Positions 17,774 to 27,267 of a stretch of 64,000 bases of DNA are shown here, piece by piece. The notes below the pieces were generated by a model. That model did no database searches, was not told where the DNA came from, and was given only the letters and a program-made list of their open reading frames with translations. The number at the start of each line of letters is the position of its first letter. The stretch's first letter is position 1. The stretch covers positions 62,001 to 126,000 of the forward strand of contig NZ_JNNU01000012.1 in assembly GCF_000732195.1 (NCBI RefSeq). The letters run 5' to 3'. Origin of the DNA: Neorhizobium vignae. GTDB lineage: Bacteria > Pseudomonadota > Alphaproteobacteria > Rhizobiales > Rhizobiaceae. The translations under genes were made by a program, and so were the position numbers.

Positions 17774-18877
17774 CTATTTCAGACCGAACAATTCTACCGC
17801 ATTGTCGCGGAAGATCGCGGAGCGCTCGGCTGGTGTCAGCGGCACCTTGAAGGCGAAGCGCGGATCGTCGAAATCCCAGTGCGGATAGTCGGTCGAGAAC
17901 ATCAGCCGGTCGGTGCCGATCCAGCGCAGGATGTCGAGGAGGTGCCGGTTGTTCTCCGGCTCCTCGATCGGCTGGGTCGTGTACCAGAAGTTCTCGCGCA
18001 CATATTCGGACGGCTTGCGCTTTACATGCGGAACCTCGTCGCGCATGCGCTTCCACTCCCGGTCAAGCCGCCAGACGAGCGACGGCAGCCAGGAGAAGCC
18101 GCCTTCGACGAGCACGATCTTCAGTTTCGGGAAATGCTCGAACACGCCTTCTAGGATCATGCTGGAGAGCACGGTCTGGAGGCTGTTGGAAGCTGCGTAG
18201 TGCTCCTCCAGATAAAACGAACTCCAACCGGACGGCGTGTTCGGGCGGTAGCCGAAGGCGCTGGTATGGAGCCCGATCGGCAGGCCGTAATGCTCGGCCG
18301 CCTCGTAGATAGGCCAATAGCGACGACGGCCGCAGGGCTCCAGCGTGCGCGGCGGCATGGCGATCTGCACGAAGCGGCGGTCCGTGACGCGCCGGTCGAT
18401 CTCGGCGACCGATTCCCTCGCATCCTCCTGCGAGATGCAGATGGAGGCTTTCAGCCGCGGCTCCGGCCCCGCAAACTTGTCGATCTGCCAGTCGTTCAGG
18501 GCCGCGCAGAGCGCTGCGCCGAGTTCCTGGTTGAAGGCCATGCTGCCGGCCGCGAGCGGCTGCAGGATGCCGTAGTCGATATTGCACTGGTCCAGCAATT
18601 GTTCCCGCAGGAAGGCAAGGTCCGACGCCGGTGGGCCACCGTTCGGGGGCCAGGAATCGCGGCGCATGCCGTTGCCCGGCGTCATGCGCGGATAGGGCAG
18701 CGTGCCGAGCAAGGGGTTTGCCGTGCGCACTGCGAAATCCCGCACATGCGTTTTCCAGCGTTCGGGGAGATAGTCGAGCAACTGATCCGGCCGAGAGAAA
18801 GCCGGATGCACATCGCAATCCACCACGCCCTGCATCTGTGACTTTTCGGAGCTACGTTCGAGTACGGGAGTTTCCAT
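17774..18877 (-). CDS. Amidohydrolase-2 family metal-dependent hydrolase (first of a pair)
   Basis: The 367-residue product is a TIM-barrel amidohydrolase of the ACMSD/amidohydrolase-2 type, whose members hydrolyse or decarboxylate small organic acids. Visible features are the N-terminal D-x-H metal motif (D22, H24 in VVDCDVHP), the histidine in GLPIGLHTSAFGY, EGGFSWLPSLVWRLD and the C-terminal aspartate in MFSTDYPHWDFDD. GGAGG lies nine bases before the ATG. It follows the second amidohydrolase by 5 bp and the GMC oxidoreductase on the same strand. The substrate is unknown. Confidence 0.85.
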   Translation of the reverse strand: METPVLERSSEKSQMQGVVDCDVHPAFSRPDQLLDYLPERWKTHVRDFAVRTANPLLGTLPYPRMTPGNGMRRDSWPPNGGPPASDLAFLREQLLDQCNIDYGILQPLAAGSMAFNQELGAALCAALNDWQIDKFAGPEPRLKASICISQEDARESVAEIDRRVTDRRFVQIAMPPRTLEPCGRRRYWPIYEAAEHYGLPIGLHTSAFGYRPNTPSGWSSFYLEEHYAASNSLQTVLSSMILEGVFEHFPKLKIVLVEGGFSWLPSLVWRLDREWKRMRDEVPHVKRKPSEYVRENFWYTTQPIEEPENNRHLLDILRWIGTDRLMFSTDYPHWDFDDPRFAFKVPLTPAERSAIFRDNAVELFGLK

Positions 18878-18882
18878 GGGGA

Positions 18883-19956
18883 TCAGCCTCCAAATCTCGG
18901 ATAGGTGGCGAGAACGTTGTCGCGAAGGATCTTGTTCACCCTGGCTTCCGCCAGGCCCTCGGGCAGCACGTCCAGCCCCTCAAAATGCCAATGCGGATAG
19001 TCCGAGGAAAACAGCAGCATATCATCGCTGAGCAAATGGTCGAGCGTCTTGGCGACGTCCTCGACGTCGTCAGGGCCGTCGAAGGGCTGCGACGTCATGC
19101 GGATATGCCGGCGGATGATGTCGGCCGGCGCGTCCTTGACCCACGGCACCTCGATGCGGGTGCCGCGCCAATCCTTGCTCATCCGCCACATCAGCGCCGG
19201 CATCCAGGTGACGCCGGATTCGATCATCACCGCCTTCAGCTTCGGATATTTGACGAAGACGCCCTCGGAAATCAGACTCGCGACCTGGGTGGAGAAACCC
19301 TGCGGCTGCACCACATGGTCCTCGATCAGGAAGGAATGGAAACCGCTATGGCTGGGTGCGTGGCGGAAACTCGATCCTGCATGAATGCCGATCGGCAGAC
19401 CATGTTTCTCGGCCGCCTCGTAGATCGGCCAGTAGGTGCGGCGGCCGAGCGGAAGCTCGGTCATCGCAAGCGTCAGGACCTGCACGAAACGCTTGTCGTC
19501 CGCCCGGCGCTCGATCTCCTCGACCGCCGCCTCGACATTCTGGAACGGCACCAGCATCGATGCCCTCAGCCGGCTGTCGCGGCTCAGCCATTTGTCGGCA
19601 AGCCAGTCGTTGGTGGCGCGGCATATGGCGGCTGCAAGGTAGGGATCGAACAGGGCGTGGGCGCCGGAAACCACGTTGAGGATGGCGCCTTCGAGGCCGA
19701 GCGGATCGAGCAGGTTCTTCTGCATCTGCGCAAGCGGATCGCCGCTCCATGCCCAATCCGGCCGCATATAGGGACGCGTGCGCTCAGGGTAGCCCATCAG
19801 TTCCAGCACATCGACTTCGCGCGAGGTGACGATCTCCTGCCAGTAGTCGTCGAGATAGGGAATGAGGTCGGCGCGACGCGGTGTCGGCGGGTGGACGTCG
19901 CAATCGATCGCCCCGGCGGTTTCCAATCTAGCCATTTTCGTGAACGTCTCGCTCAT
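18883..19956 (-). CDS. Amidohydrolase-2 family metal-dependent hydrolase (second of a pair)
   Basis: The 357-residue product is a clear paralogue of its neighbour: AIDCDVHPPTPRRADLIPYL (D20, H22), GLPIGIHAGSSFRHAPSHSG, ESGVTWMPALMWRMSKDW and LFSSDYPHWHFEGLDV align position by position. Both keep the metal ligands, so both may be active, perhaps on related substrates. It lies 33 bp downstream of the GMC oxidoreductase. An internal ATG at 19935 is a second possible start. Confidence 0.85.
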   Translation of the reverse strand: MSETFTKMARLETAGAIDCDVHPPTPRRADLIPYLDDYWQEIVTSREVDVLELMGYPERTRPYMRPDWAWSGDPLAQMQKNLLDPLGLEGAILNVVSGAHALFDPYLAAAICRATNDWLADKWLSRDSRLRASMLVPFQNVEAAVEEIERRADDKRFVQVLTLAMTELPLGRRTYWPIYEAAEKHGLPIGIHAGSSFRHAPSHSGFHSFLIEDHVVQPQGFSTQVASLISEGVFVKYPKLKAVMIESGVTWMPALMWRMSKDWRGTRIEVPWVKDAPADIIRRHIRMTSQPFDGPDDVEDVAKTLDHLLSDDMLLFSSDYPHWHFEGLDVLPEGLAEARVNKILRDNVLATYPRFGG

Positions 19957-19989
19957 TGTTGATCGATGAATTACCGTCGGACATCCGCC

Positions 19990-21618
19990 TCATGCGGCCT
20001 GCGCCCCCAGTCTTTCCTCGCGGATGAAATCCGCAGCTTTTTCCGCGATCATCACAGTCGGGGCCTGGGTATTGCCGGAGACGATGGTGGGCATGATCGA
20101 AGCATCGACGACGCGCAGGCCGGTAATGCCATGCACCCGCAGCCGATCATCGACCACCGCCATGCGGTCGCGGCCCATCTTGCAGGTGCCGACGGGATGG
20201 AAGGTGGTATTGAGGGTCCGGCGCGCATAGTCGAGCATGTCGTCGTGGGACTGCACGGCTGCGGTCGGTGCAATTTCCTCGGGCTCGAAACGCGCCATGG
20301 CAGGGCTTGCAGCGATGCGCCGGACGGCCTCGATCGACCGTATCAGGATTTCGCGGTCGGCCTCCTCCTTCAGGAAATTGTGCAGGATACGAGGCTGGGC
20401 GGAAGGGTCGCTCACCGCGACATGGCAATGGCCGCGACTTTCCGGCCGCAGGATGCAGGCCGACGATGTAATGCCGGGAAACGGATGCATGGCGCCGCCG
20501 AAACTCGGTGAGGTGGAGCCGGAAACGTGGATCTGGATTTCCGGCGCCGGCGCATCCGGCGTGGTCTTGAGGAAAGCGCCCAATAGCGTCGGCGAACCGC
20601 CGAGCGGCCCGCGCTTGGTCGCGAGGTACTGCATGCCGAGCAGCATCCGGCCAAGCCGCGTGCCGGCGCGGGTATTGAGCGTATGGGTATTGTGAAGACG
20701 GTGCTGCACCCGGATATGCCAGTGGTCCTGCAGGTTTTCGCCGACGCCGGGCAATGCGTGCAACACTTCTATTCCGGCGCCCGCAAGCACGTCCGGCGCA
20801 CCGACGCCGGAGCGTTCGAGGATGGCCGGCGAGCTATAGGCTCCGGCCGACAGAATGACTTCCCGCCCCGCCTTCACCTCACGGGCCTGACCGTCGAGGC
20901 TGAACACGACGCCGCTCGCCCGTTTGCCGTCGAAGGTCACCCGATCGACCAGGGCGCCGGTGACGACCGTCAGGTTGCGGCGGTTGCGGACCGGCTCCAG
21001 AAAAGCGCGGGCGGTGGAGTGGCGCACGCCGTTCTTGATGGTGGCGACGAAGAAGGCCACGCCTTCATTGTCGCCGGAATTGTAGTCGCTGGCGGCGGGA
21101 ATGCCCTGTTCGATTGCCGCCCGGCGATAGGCTTCCAGGGCCTCCCACCGCACATTGGGATCGGAAACCGCCCATTCGCCCTCCGTGCCGTGAGCCTCCT
21201 CACCGGCGCGATGGAAGGTTTCGGAGCGCTTGAAATAGGGCAGCACGCTTTCCCAGGACCAGCCGCGATTGCCGAGCTGCGCCCACTGGTCGTAGTCGTA
21301 GGCATGGCCGCGCACATAGATGAGGCCATTGATGGCCGAACTGCCCCCGAGCATTTTTCCGCGGGGCAAGGCAAGCTGGCGTCCGTTGAGGTAAGGTTCG
21401 GGCTCGCCCTTGTAGAGCCAGTCATATTGAGGCCTGCCGATGAGATAGGCGAGACCGAGCGGCATGTCGACATAGAAGCCTCGCCCCTCGCCGCCGCCCT
21501 CGATCATCAGCACGTCGACCGTCGGGTCAGCCGACAGCCGGTTGGCCAGAACGCAGCCTGCCGTACCGCCGCCCACGACGACGTAATCGTAGGTACGGGA
21601 TTGCTCGAACGCACCCAT
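19990..21618 (-). CDS. GMC-family FAD oxidoreductase (choline dehydrogenase-like)
   Basis: The 542-residue flavoprotein starts at the ATG at 21618, preceded by GGAGGAG. The FAD-binding motif GGGTAG is at residues 16-21 in [14 protein letters not shown], and the GMC signatures [19 protein letters not shown] and [18 protein letters not shown] are present. The C-terminal HPVGTCKMG histidine and the [16 protein letters not shown] segment complete the active site. Family members oxidise alcohols of choline, glucose or aromatic compounds. It heads the operon with the two amidohydrolases and is divergent from a substrate-binding protein gene. Confidence 0.88.
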   Translation of the reverse strand: MGAFEQSRTYDYVVVGGGTAGCVLANRLSADPTVDVLMIEGGGEGRGFYVDMPLGLAYLIGRPQYDWLYKGEPEPYLNGRQLALPRGKMLGGSSAINGLIYVRGHAYDYDQWAQLGNRGWSWESVLPYFKRSETFHRAGEEAHGTEGEWAVSDPNVRWEALEAYRRAAIEQGIPAASDYNSGDNEGVAFFVATIKNGVRHSTARAFLEPVRNRRNLTVVTGALVDRVTFDGKRASGVVFSLDGQAREVKAGREVILSAGAYSSPAILERSGVGAPDVLAGAGIEVLHALPGVGENLQDHWHIRVQHRLHNTHTLNTRAGTRLGRMLLGMQYLATKRGPLGGSPTLLGAFLKTTPDAPAPEIQIHVSGSTSPSFGGAMHPFPGITSSACILRPESRGHCHVAVSDPSAQPRILHNFLKEEADREILIRSIEAVRRIAASPAMARFEPEEIAPTAAVQSHDDMLDYARRTLNTTFHPVGTCKMGRDRMAVVDDRLRVHGITGLRVVDASIMPTIVSGNTQAPTVMIAEKAADFIREERLGAQAA

Positions 21619-21945
21619 GGTCTCTCCTCCTCTGTCCGCAACAGGCAACCGCGCGCCCCGCGTTTACGGCGCCGAACGGGCACCGGAAAAGCGAAGGACA
21701 CAACGGCTGCACAATCACAGCCTCCCGTATAATCATGGCATAGGCGCCGGTTGTAAGGAAGTCGTGTTGCAGCAAAAACCGAATGCAAAAGTATACATCG
21801 ACATCCTCCTGCTGTAGGTTTCCCCTACGGCAGGTTGCCGCAATTCGGGAGGAGGAAGCCGAATCGCGGGCGTGATGTATGCATGATCAGGCCTGCCGGC
21901 AGGAGTTTGTTTCATCAGTTTGTTTCATTGGGGAGGAGCCCAGAG
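21619..21945. other. Divergent promoter region between GMC oxidoreductase and binding protein
   Basis: This 327-bp region should carry the promoters of both the leftward GMC-amidohydrolase operon and the rightward binding protein gene. It includes the palindromic hexamer GTATAC within GTATACAT at 21791-21798, which recurs upstream of the dppD-like gene. No small ORF with a ribosome site is seen. Confidence 0.5.
21791..21798. promoter_or_regulatory. Candidate regulator site GTATACAT
   Basis: The octamer GTATACAT contains the palindrome GTATAC, a core seen in operators of several GntR/FCD-type regulators. The same octamer is at 29507-29514 upstream of the transporter ATPase genes. Functional link is inferred from this repetition alone. 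Confidence 0.3.
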
Positions 21946-23535
21946 ATGAGCAAGACGAAGGACGGCGTGCCGTCTGTCATCCATAACAGCAGGATCAACC
22001 GGAGAACGCTTCTGGCGTCAGCTGCTGCGCTGGGAGGCGCAATGCTTTTGCCCGGGCAGGTGTTCGCCCAGGCATCGACGCCCAAACCGGGCGGCACCTT
22101 GCGCATCGCCATGCCATTCAACCCGGCCGCACTCGATCCGATGACCGGACGCAACGTGCCGGACTTCAACGCGCTTTATGCGCTGTTCGACGCGCTGATC
22201 GCCTTCGACCCGGCGACGCTCGAGCTGAAGCCGATGCTGGCCAAGGACTGGAGCTTCACCGATCCGACGACGCTGGTGCTCAACCTCATCGACGGCGTGA
22301 AATTCCATGACGGCACCCCGTTCAACGCCGAGGCCGTGAAATTCAACCTCGACCGCTTCATGAGCGACCCGCGCTCGAACGTGAAGTCGGACCTCGTTTC
22401 GGTCGCGTCGGTAGCGGTCAGCGGCCCGAGCCAGGTGACGATCAAGCTGAAGCGGCCGAACTATTCGCTGCCGACCATCCTGACCGGCCGTGTCGGCTGC
22501 ATCGTCTCGCCCGCTTCCATCAAGGCCGCCGCCGACGGCAATGTCGACCGCAATCCCGTCGGCACCGGACCGTTCAAGTTCGCGGAGTGGCGCGACAACG
22601 ACCTGATCCGCGTCGAGAAGAACCCGAACTACTGGCAGCCGGGCCTTCCCTATCTCGACGGCATCAACTTCCGCATCATCAACGAGCTGAACACCGCCGC
22701 CCGCACGGTCACCGCCGGCGAAACCGATCTCGCGCTCAACATGGCCGCGCAGCAGATCGCCACCGCCCGCCGCGTGCAGGATCTCACCGCCGAAGCCAAT
22801 CCTTCGATGATCTTCTTCACCCTGATGATGAATTTCGCCAAGCCGCCGCTCAATGATATCCGGGTCCGGCAGGCAATGAACTACGCCATCAACCGCACCG
22901 AACTGAACCAGGTTCTGATGCTTGGCCTCGGCGAGCCGACTTCGACCATGTTCCCCAAGGATTTCTGGGCGGTGGATGCCGGAACGGCCCAGTTCTACCA
23001 GCACGATCCGGAAAAGGCGCGCAAACTGCTGGCCGAGGCCGGATATCCGAAGGGTCTGGAAGTCGAAACCTGGAGCTGGCCGGACCAGACGTCGGTTCAG
23101 CGCCTGGAAGTGGTCGGCAACCAGCTCGAGCAGGTCGGCATTCGCCTCAAGGTCACGCCCTCGCCTCCTCAGGTGGTGAACCAGGCCTTCTATATCGAAG
23201 GCAAGGGCGCGATGATCCTCAATCCGCAGGGTGGCTGGCTCGATCCGAGCCAGACCTACGAGCGGCTGTTCGGCGCGACCGGCCAGTTCAATGCGGGCAA
23301 AATAGAAGACCCGCAGTTCCGCAAGCTGCTGGATGCGACCGGCACCTCGGCCGATGCCGGCAAACGCAAGGAAGCCTTTGCCGCGCTCCAGCGCTTCGTC
23401 GTGGAACAGGCGCTGCATCTGCCGCTGGTGACCTCGGCCGCCATGTCGATCCGCAACAAGAAGGTCAAGGATTTCCGGTACGACCGGCTGCACTCGCCGC
23501 GGTTCCACCGCGTCTGGCTCGACCAGACCGCGTGA
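21946..23535 (+). CDS. ABC transporter substrate-binding protein, family 5 (SBP1)
   Basis: The 529-residue periplasmic protein starts at ATG 21946 with GGGAGGAG upstream. Its signal sequence has a twin-arginine look (RINRRTLLASAAALGGAMLL, cleavage near VFAQAST). The mature part is SBP_bac_5: KPGGTLRIAMPFNPAALDPM, GVKFHDGTPFNAEAVKFNLD and IRVRQAMNYAINRTELNQVL. This family binds peptides, opines and many oligosaccharide or sugar-phosphate conjugates. It is a paralogue of the binding protein at 25.7-27.2 kb and lies convergent to the permease genes, so it may be an alternative receptor for the same importer. Confidence 0.88.
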   Translation: MSKTKDGVPSVIHNSRINRRTLLASAAALGGAMLLPGQVFAQASTPKPGGTLRIAMPFNPAALDPMTGRNVPDFNALYALFDALIAFDPATLELKPMLAKDWSFTDPTTLVLNLIDGVKFHDGTPFNAEAVKFNLDRFMSDPRSNVKSDLVSVASVAVSGPSQVTIKLKRPNYSLPTILTGRVGCIVSPASIKAAADGNVDRNPVGTGPFKFAEWRDNDLIRVEKNPNYWQPGLPYLDGINFRIINELNTAARTVTAGETDLALNMAAQQIATARRVQDLTAEANPSMIFFTLMMNFAKPPLNDIRVRQAMNYAINRTELNQVLMLGLGEPTSTMFPKDFWAVDAGTAQFYQHDPEKARKLLAEAGYPKGLEVETWSWPDQTSVQRLEVVGNQLEQVGIRLKVTPSPPQVVNQAFYIEGKGAMILNPQGGWLDPSQTYERLFGATGQFNAGKIEDPQFRKLLDATGTSADAGKRKEAFAALQRFVVEQALHLPLVTSAAMSIRNKKVKDFRYDRLHSPRFHRVWLDQTA

Positions 23536-23561
23536 TCCGCTCGCCGGTCACCAGACAAAGA

Positions 23562-23589
23562 AACAGCCCGGCCGCAAGGCCGGGCTGTT
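23562..23589. terminator. Bidirectional terminator between SBP1 and the permease operon
   Basis: A 12-bp perfect stem (AACAGCCCGGCC with its complement) with a 4-nt loop lies between two convergent genes. On the minus strand TTTCTTTG follows, so it mainly serves the dpp-like operon. Confidence 0.85.
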
Positions 23590-23617
23590 CTGCATCTGAG
23601 CTATCGGAAACGCCGAC

Positions 23618-24529
23618 TTACCGACGCTTGATGGTCGGATCGAGAAGCACGCGGATCGACTCGCCGAGCGTGTTGAAGGCGAGCGCCGTGAACAGGATGG
23701 CGAAACCCGGCGCATACATCTGCTCGGGCGCCACCTCGACATAGTGGTAGGCGCGCGCAAGCATGCCGCCCCAGCTTGATTCAGGCGGCTGGACGCCGAG
23801 CGACAGGAAGCTCAATCCGGCTTCCGCCAGAAGCGCCACGGCCAGCATCAGGGTCACCTCGACGATCACGGGCTGGATCGCATTGGGCAGGATATGGCGC
23901 AGGATCAGATGCAGGCGTGACGCGCCGAAGCCGACGGCCGCCTCGACATAGAGCGCGTTCTTCACCACCAGCGTCTGCGCCCGCATCGTGCGGGCAAGCA
24001 CCGGCGCGAAGGCAAAGCCGACGGCGATCATCGCATTGGTGAGACCGATGCCGAGCGCACCGGTAACGGCGACGGCCAACACGAGCGGCGGAAAGGCCAG
24101 CACGCCGTCGATGATGCGGCTGCCGACCTGGTCGATCCAGCCGCCGACAAAACCGATGAAGACACCGAGCGGCACGCCGATCGCCACGCCGATGCCGACG
24201 GCGAGGCTTGCGGCATAGAGCGCGTTATAGGAACCGTATATCAGCCGGCTCAGCGTATCGCGGCCAAGGTCGTCGGTGCCGAGCCAGTGTGCGCCACTCG
24301 GCGGCGCCAGAAGGTCCATCAGGTTCTGCTTGTTCGGCGCATAGGGCACGATCAGCGGCGCGAAGATCGCCGCCAGAACCAGAACAGAGAGATAGGCAAG
24401 GCTGATCAGCGCACGCTTGTCGCCCCACAGCCAGGCCCAGAAGCGGAAGCGGACGGGGGGCGGAAGGGTCGCCTTGGCCGCCGGCGCGGCAGCCGATTGG
24501 GTCATCGCGGTCATGTTGGTATCGGTCAT
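23618..24529 (-). CDS. ABC permease, DppC/OppC type
   Basis: The 303-residue inner membrane protein starts at the ATG at 24529, whose ATGA overlaps the stop of the DppB-type gene. It has an N-terminal helix (LISLAYLSVLVLAAIFAPLI), the OppC-type periplasmic start LLAPPSGAHWLGTDDLGRDT, and the EAA loop around ARTMRAQTLVVKNALYVEAA. The open frame continues upstream inside dppB but is not the start. With the DppB-type partner it forms the channel of the importer. Confidence 0.92.
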   Translation of the reverse strand: MTDTNMTAMTQSAAAPAAKATLPPPVRFRFWAWLWGDKRALISLAYLSVLVLAAIFAPLIVPYAPNKQNLMDLLAPPSGAHWLGTDDLGRDTLSRLIYGSYNALYAASLAVGIGVAIGVPLGVFIGFVGGWIDQVGSRIIDGVLAFPPLVLAVAVTGALGIGLTNAMIAVGFAFAPVLARTMRAQTLVVKNALYVEAAVGFGASRLHLILRHILPNAIQPVIVEVTLMLAVALLAEAGLSFLSLGVQPPESSWGGMLARAYHYVEVAPEQMYAPGFAILFTALAFNTLGESIRVLLDPTIKRR

Positions 24530-25485
24530 GTGGAAGCCGCCACTCTGGGATCGAAAGTCGCGTTGAGCACGTCGACCAGGAGATTGGTAAGGATCACCAC
24601 GAGCACCAGCACGAGCGCCACGCCCTGCACCACCGGGAAATCCTTGTTGAGCGCCGAATAGCTGATCAGGTTGCCGACTCCGGGGATCGCGAAGACCGCC
24701 TCGATGATGACGGCGCTGGAAAACAGCCGATTCACCTGCAGGCCGGCAATGGTCAGCATCGTCGCCGCCACGTTGCGCAGCCCGTGCTTCCACAGGATGG
24801 CGCCGGAACCGAGCCCCTTGGCGCGCAGCGTGCGGATATATTGCGAGCCCAGCACTTCGAGTAGCGCGCTGCGGACCTGCCTTGCCAGAACGGCGACCAC
24901 CCCGGTCGAAAGCGCTACCGCCGGAAGGGTCGCGTAATAGAGCGCCTCCAGCGGCTTTTCGAAGACGGATACCGCGCCGGTTGCCGGGAACCAGCGATAA
25001 CCGAGCGAAAACAGCGTCACCAGAATGATACCGAGCCAGAAATTGGGAACCGCGACACCGAGCGAAGCGACGCTGGTGATGATCTTGTCGAGGGTGGTGC
25101 CCTGGCGCGTCGCGGCAAGAATGCCGAGCGGAATGCCGAGTGCCGCGCCGAGAACCAGCGCGTAAAGAACCAGCAGGACCGTGTGCGGCAGGCGCGAGAG
25201 GATCAGCCGCAGAACGGATTCGTTCGAGAACAGCGAATGGCCGAGATCGCCCTGCAGGGCATTTCCGAGCCAGAAGAAATATTGCACCAGCATCGGCCGG
25301 TCGAATCCGTAGATCTGGCGGATTTCCGCAATGCGTTCCGCCGTCGCATAGTCGCCCGCGATCATCATGGCCGGGTCTCCGGGCATCATGTAGACGAGCG
25401 AAAACACTACGAACGTGGCCACGATCATTACGGGCACGAGTTGCATGAGCCTCTGCGCAACCATCCCGGGGACGCCGTACATCAT
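24526..25485 (-). CDS. ABC permease, DppB/OppB type
   Basis: The 319-residue membrane protein begins at an ATGATG (25485/25482) preceded by GGAG. Typical DppB features are the first helix (LVPVMIVATFVVFSLVYMMP), the MPGDPA motif, GHSLFSNESVLRLILSRLPH and the EAA loop ARQVRSALLEVLGSQYIRTL. It overlaps the DppC-type gene by 4 bp. It lies about 180 bp downstream of SBP2 and probably belongs to the same transcript. Confidence 0.92.
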   Translation of the reverse strand: MMYGVPGMVAQRLMQLVPVMIVATFVVFSLVYMMPGDPAMMIAGDYATAERIAEIRQIYGFDRPMLVQYFFWLGNALQGDLGHSLFSNESVLRLILSRLPHTVLLVLYALVLGAALGIPLGILAATRQGTTLDKIITSVASLGVAVPNFWLGIILVTLFSLGYRWFPATGAVSVFEKPLEALYYATLPAVALSTGVVAVLARQVRSALLEVLGSQYIRTLRAKGLGSGAILWKHGLRNVAATMLTIAGLQVNRLFSSAVIIEAVFAIPGVGNLISYSALNKDFPVVQGVALVLVLVVILTNLLVDVLNATFDPRVAAST

Positions 25486-25661
25486 CGATACTCCGTCAAT
25501 CCGCAATTGACGCCGGCCGTTTCAACAGCCCGCGAAAGGAACACCGGATGCGCAGAACCACTGCCTTCCGATGCGGGGGAGTGGCACGGGCGAAGCCGCA
25601 CCGCTCCGGTTTCCCGGCGATCCCCGACACGACGGTCGCATCGGGATATCGGTCGCCAGCC

Positions 25662-27227
25662 TCAGGCCTCCATCCACACCTTGTGGAAGCGCGGGCGCTG
25701 CAGCAGGCTGAAATTGAAGCCGTGCACCTTCGGCGTACGGATGATGATGCCGGCGGACGAGAACTGCGGCAGGTGCAGCGCGTTTTCCAGCACGAAACGC
25801 TGCATCTTGAAGAGCACGTCCTTGCGCTTGGCTTTGTCGAACGTGCTCATCGACGCATCCATCAGTTCGCGATAACCCGGCAGTTCGATCTTGGCGGCGT
25901 TGCGATAGGCCGTCGCCGAGAACTGACGGTCGTAGGCGGTTGCCGGATCCGGAAGACCGCCGGTCGGGGTCATCAGCATCTGACCCTTTTTCTCGGTGAG
26001 GAAGTATTGCATCGTCTGCGCCGGCTGTGCCGGAGTGACCTTCAGCCGGATGCCGGCTTCGGCAAGCTGGGCGCTGAGGACTTCCTGGCGCTGCACCGCC
26101 GCCTGGTCGGCCCAGGTGAAGGTGGCGATCTCGATGCCGTTGCCGAAACCCGCATCCTTCAGCAGAGACTTCGCGCGATCGAGGTCCTTGGTGTAGAAAT
26201 TCTCGGTCGCGGGATCGTTGGCCCAGAAGCCCGACGGGAACATGCTGCAATGCCCGCCGCCGAGGCCGCCCCACAGGACCTGATTGAGCACCGGCCGGTC
26301 GAGCGCCCAGTTCATGGCCTGCCGAACGCGAACGTCCTTCAACGGCCCCTCGCCGTAATTCAGGAAGGCCGTGTAATAGATCATCGACGGCGTCGCTTCG
26401 GCGACCAGCTTCGGGTCGCGCTTGGCCACCGCCATCTGCTGCGCGCTCATGTTGAGGACGATATCGGATTCACCGGCGGTCACCGTGCGGACCGCCGTAT
26501 TGAACTCGTTGACGATACGCATGTCGACGCCGTCGAGGTAGGGCTTGTCACCCCAGTAGTTGGCGTTTTTCACGACCTTGATCAGGGTGTTGTCCTGCCA
26601 TTCGACGAATTTGAACGGCCCGGTGCCGACCGGCGCGCGGTCGACGTTGCCGCCGGCCGCGGCCTTGACCGAAGCTGGCGACACGATGAGGCCGGCGCGG
26701 TCGGTGAGGATCGCAGGCAGGGTGGCATCCGGATATTTCAGCTTCAGCGAAACCTGAAAGGGGCCGGTGGCCTCGACCTTGTCGACGACGGCAAGATCCG
26801 ATTTCACGTTCGAGCGGTCGTAGGTGCTGCAGCGCTGCAGGTGGAAGACCACCGCCTCGGCATTGAACGGCGTGCCGTCATGGAACTCGACGCCCTGGCG
26901 CAGTTCGAGAACCAGCGTGGTGGGGTCGGTGAATTTCCACGACGTCGCCAGCATCGGCTGCAGTTCGAGCGTCTGCGGATCAAAGCCGATCAACGCGTCG
27001 AACATCAGGAGAAGGGCATTGAAATCGGGATTGTTGCGGCCCGTCAGCGGGTCTAATGCCGCCGGGTTGAACGGCATGACGGCTCTCAGGGTCCCGCCGG
27101 ATCTTGGCTGTGGGGCCTGAGCACGCGCCATTGCCGGCAAGATGGCCAGGCCGCCTGCGGCGACCGTTCCGGCCAACAGCGAACGACGGGTAATATCCGG
27201 TATCTTTCCAAATAGATTTGTGGTCAC
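25662..27227 (-). CDS. ABC transporter substrate-binding protein, family 5 (SBP2)
   Basis: The 521-residue periplasmic protein probably starts at a GTG at 27227 with GGAGGAG upstream. It has a twin-arginine-like signal (DITRRSLLAGTVAAGGLAIL, cleavage near ARAQAPQ). SBP_bac_5 features are SGGTLRAVMPFNPAALDPLT, GVEFHDGTPFNAEAVVFHLQ and VRVRQAMNWALDRPVLNQVL. It aligns throughout with SBP1, so the two arose by duplication. It sits between the ATPase and permease genes and is the likely primary receptor. Confidence 0.88.
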   Translation of the reverse strand: MTTNLFGKIPDITRRSLLAGTVAAGGLAILPAMARAQAPQPRSGGTLRAVMPFNPAALDPLTGRNNPDFNALLLMFDALIGFDPQTLELQPMLATSWKFTDPTTLVLELRQGVEFHDGTPFNAEAVVFHLQRCSTYDRSNVKSDLAVVDKVEATGPFQVSLKLKYPDATLPAILTDRAGLIVSPASVKAAAGGNVDRAPVGTGPFKFVEWQDNTLIKVVKNANYWGDKPYLDGVDMRIVNEFNTAVRTVTAGESDIVLNMSAQQMAVAKRDPKLVAEATPSMIYYTAFLNYGEGPLKDVRVRQAMNWALDRPVLNQVLWGGLGGGHCSMFPSGFWANDPATENFYTKDLDRAKSLLKDAGFGNGIEIATFTWADQAAVQRQEVLSAQLAEAGIRLKVTPAQPAQTMQYFLTEKKGQMLMTPTGGLPDPATAYDRQFSATAYRNAAKIELPGYRELMDASMSTFDKAKRKDVLFKMQRFVLENALHLPQFSSAGIIIRTPKVHGFNFSLLQRPRFHKVWMEA

Positions 27228-27267
27228 GTCTTCTCCTCCATCATCCATGACCGGCCGTGCTCGGCCG

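Noticed and set aside
22018..23508. A 496-codon frame on the minus strand within the SBP1 gene
   Set aside because: The plus strand encodes an intact family-5 binding protein with signal peptide; the opposite frame has no start signal or domain.
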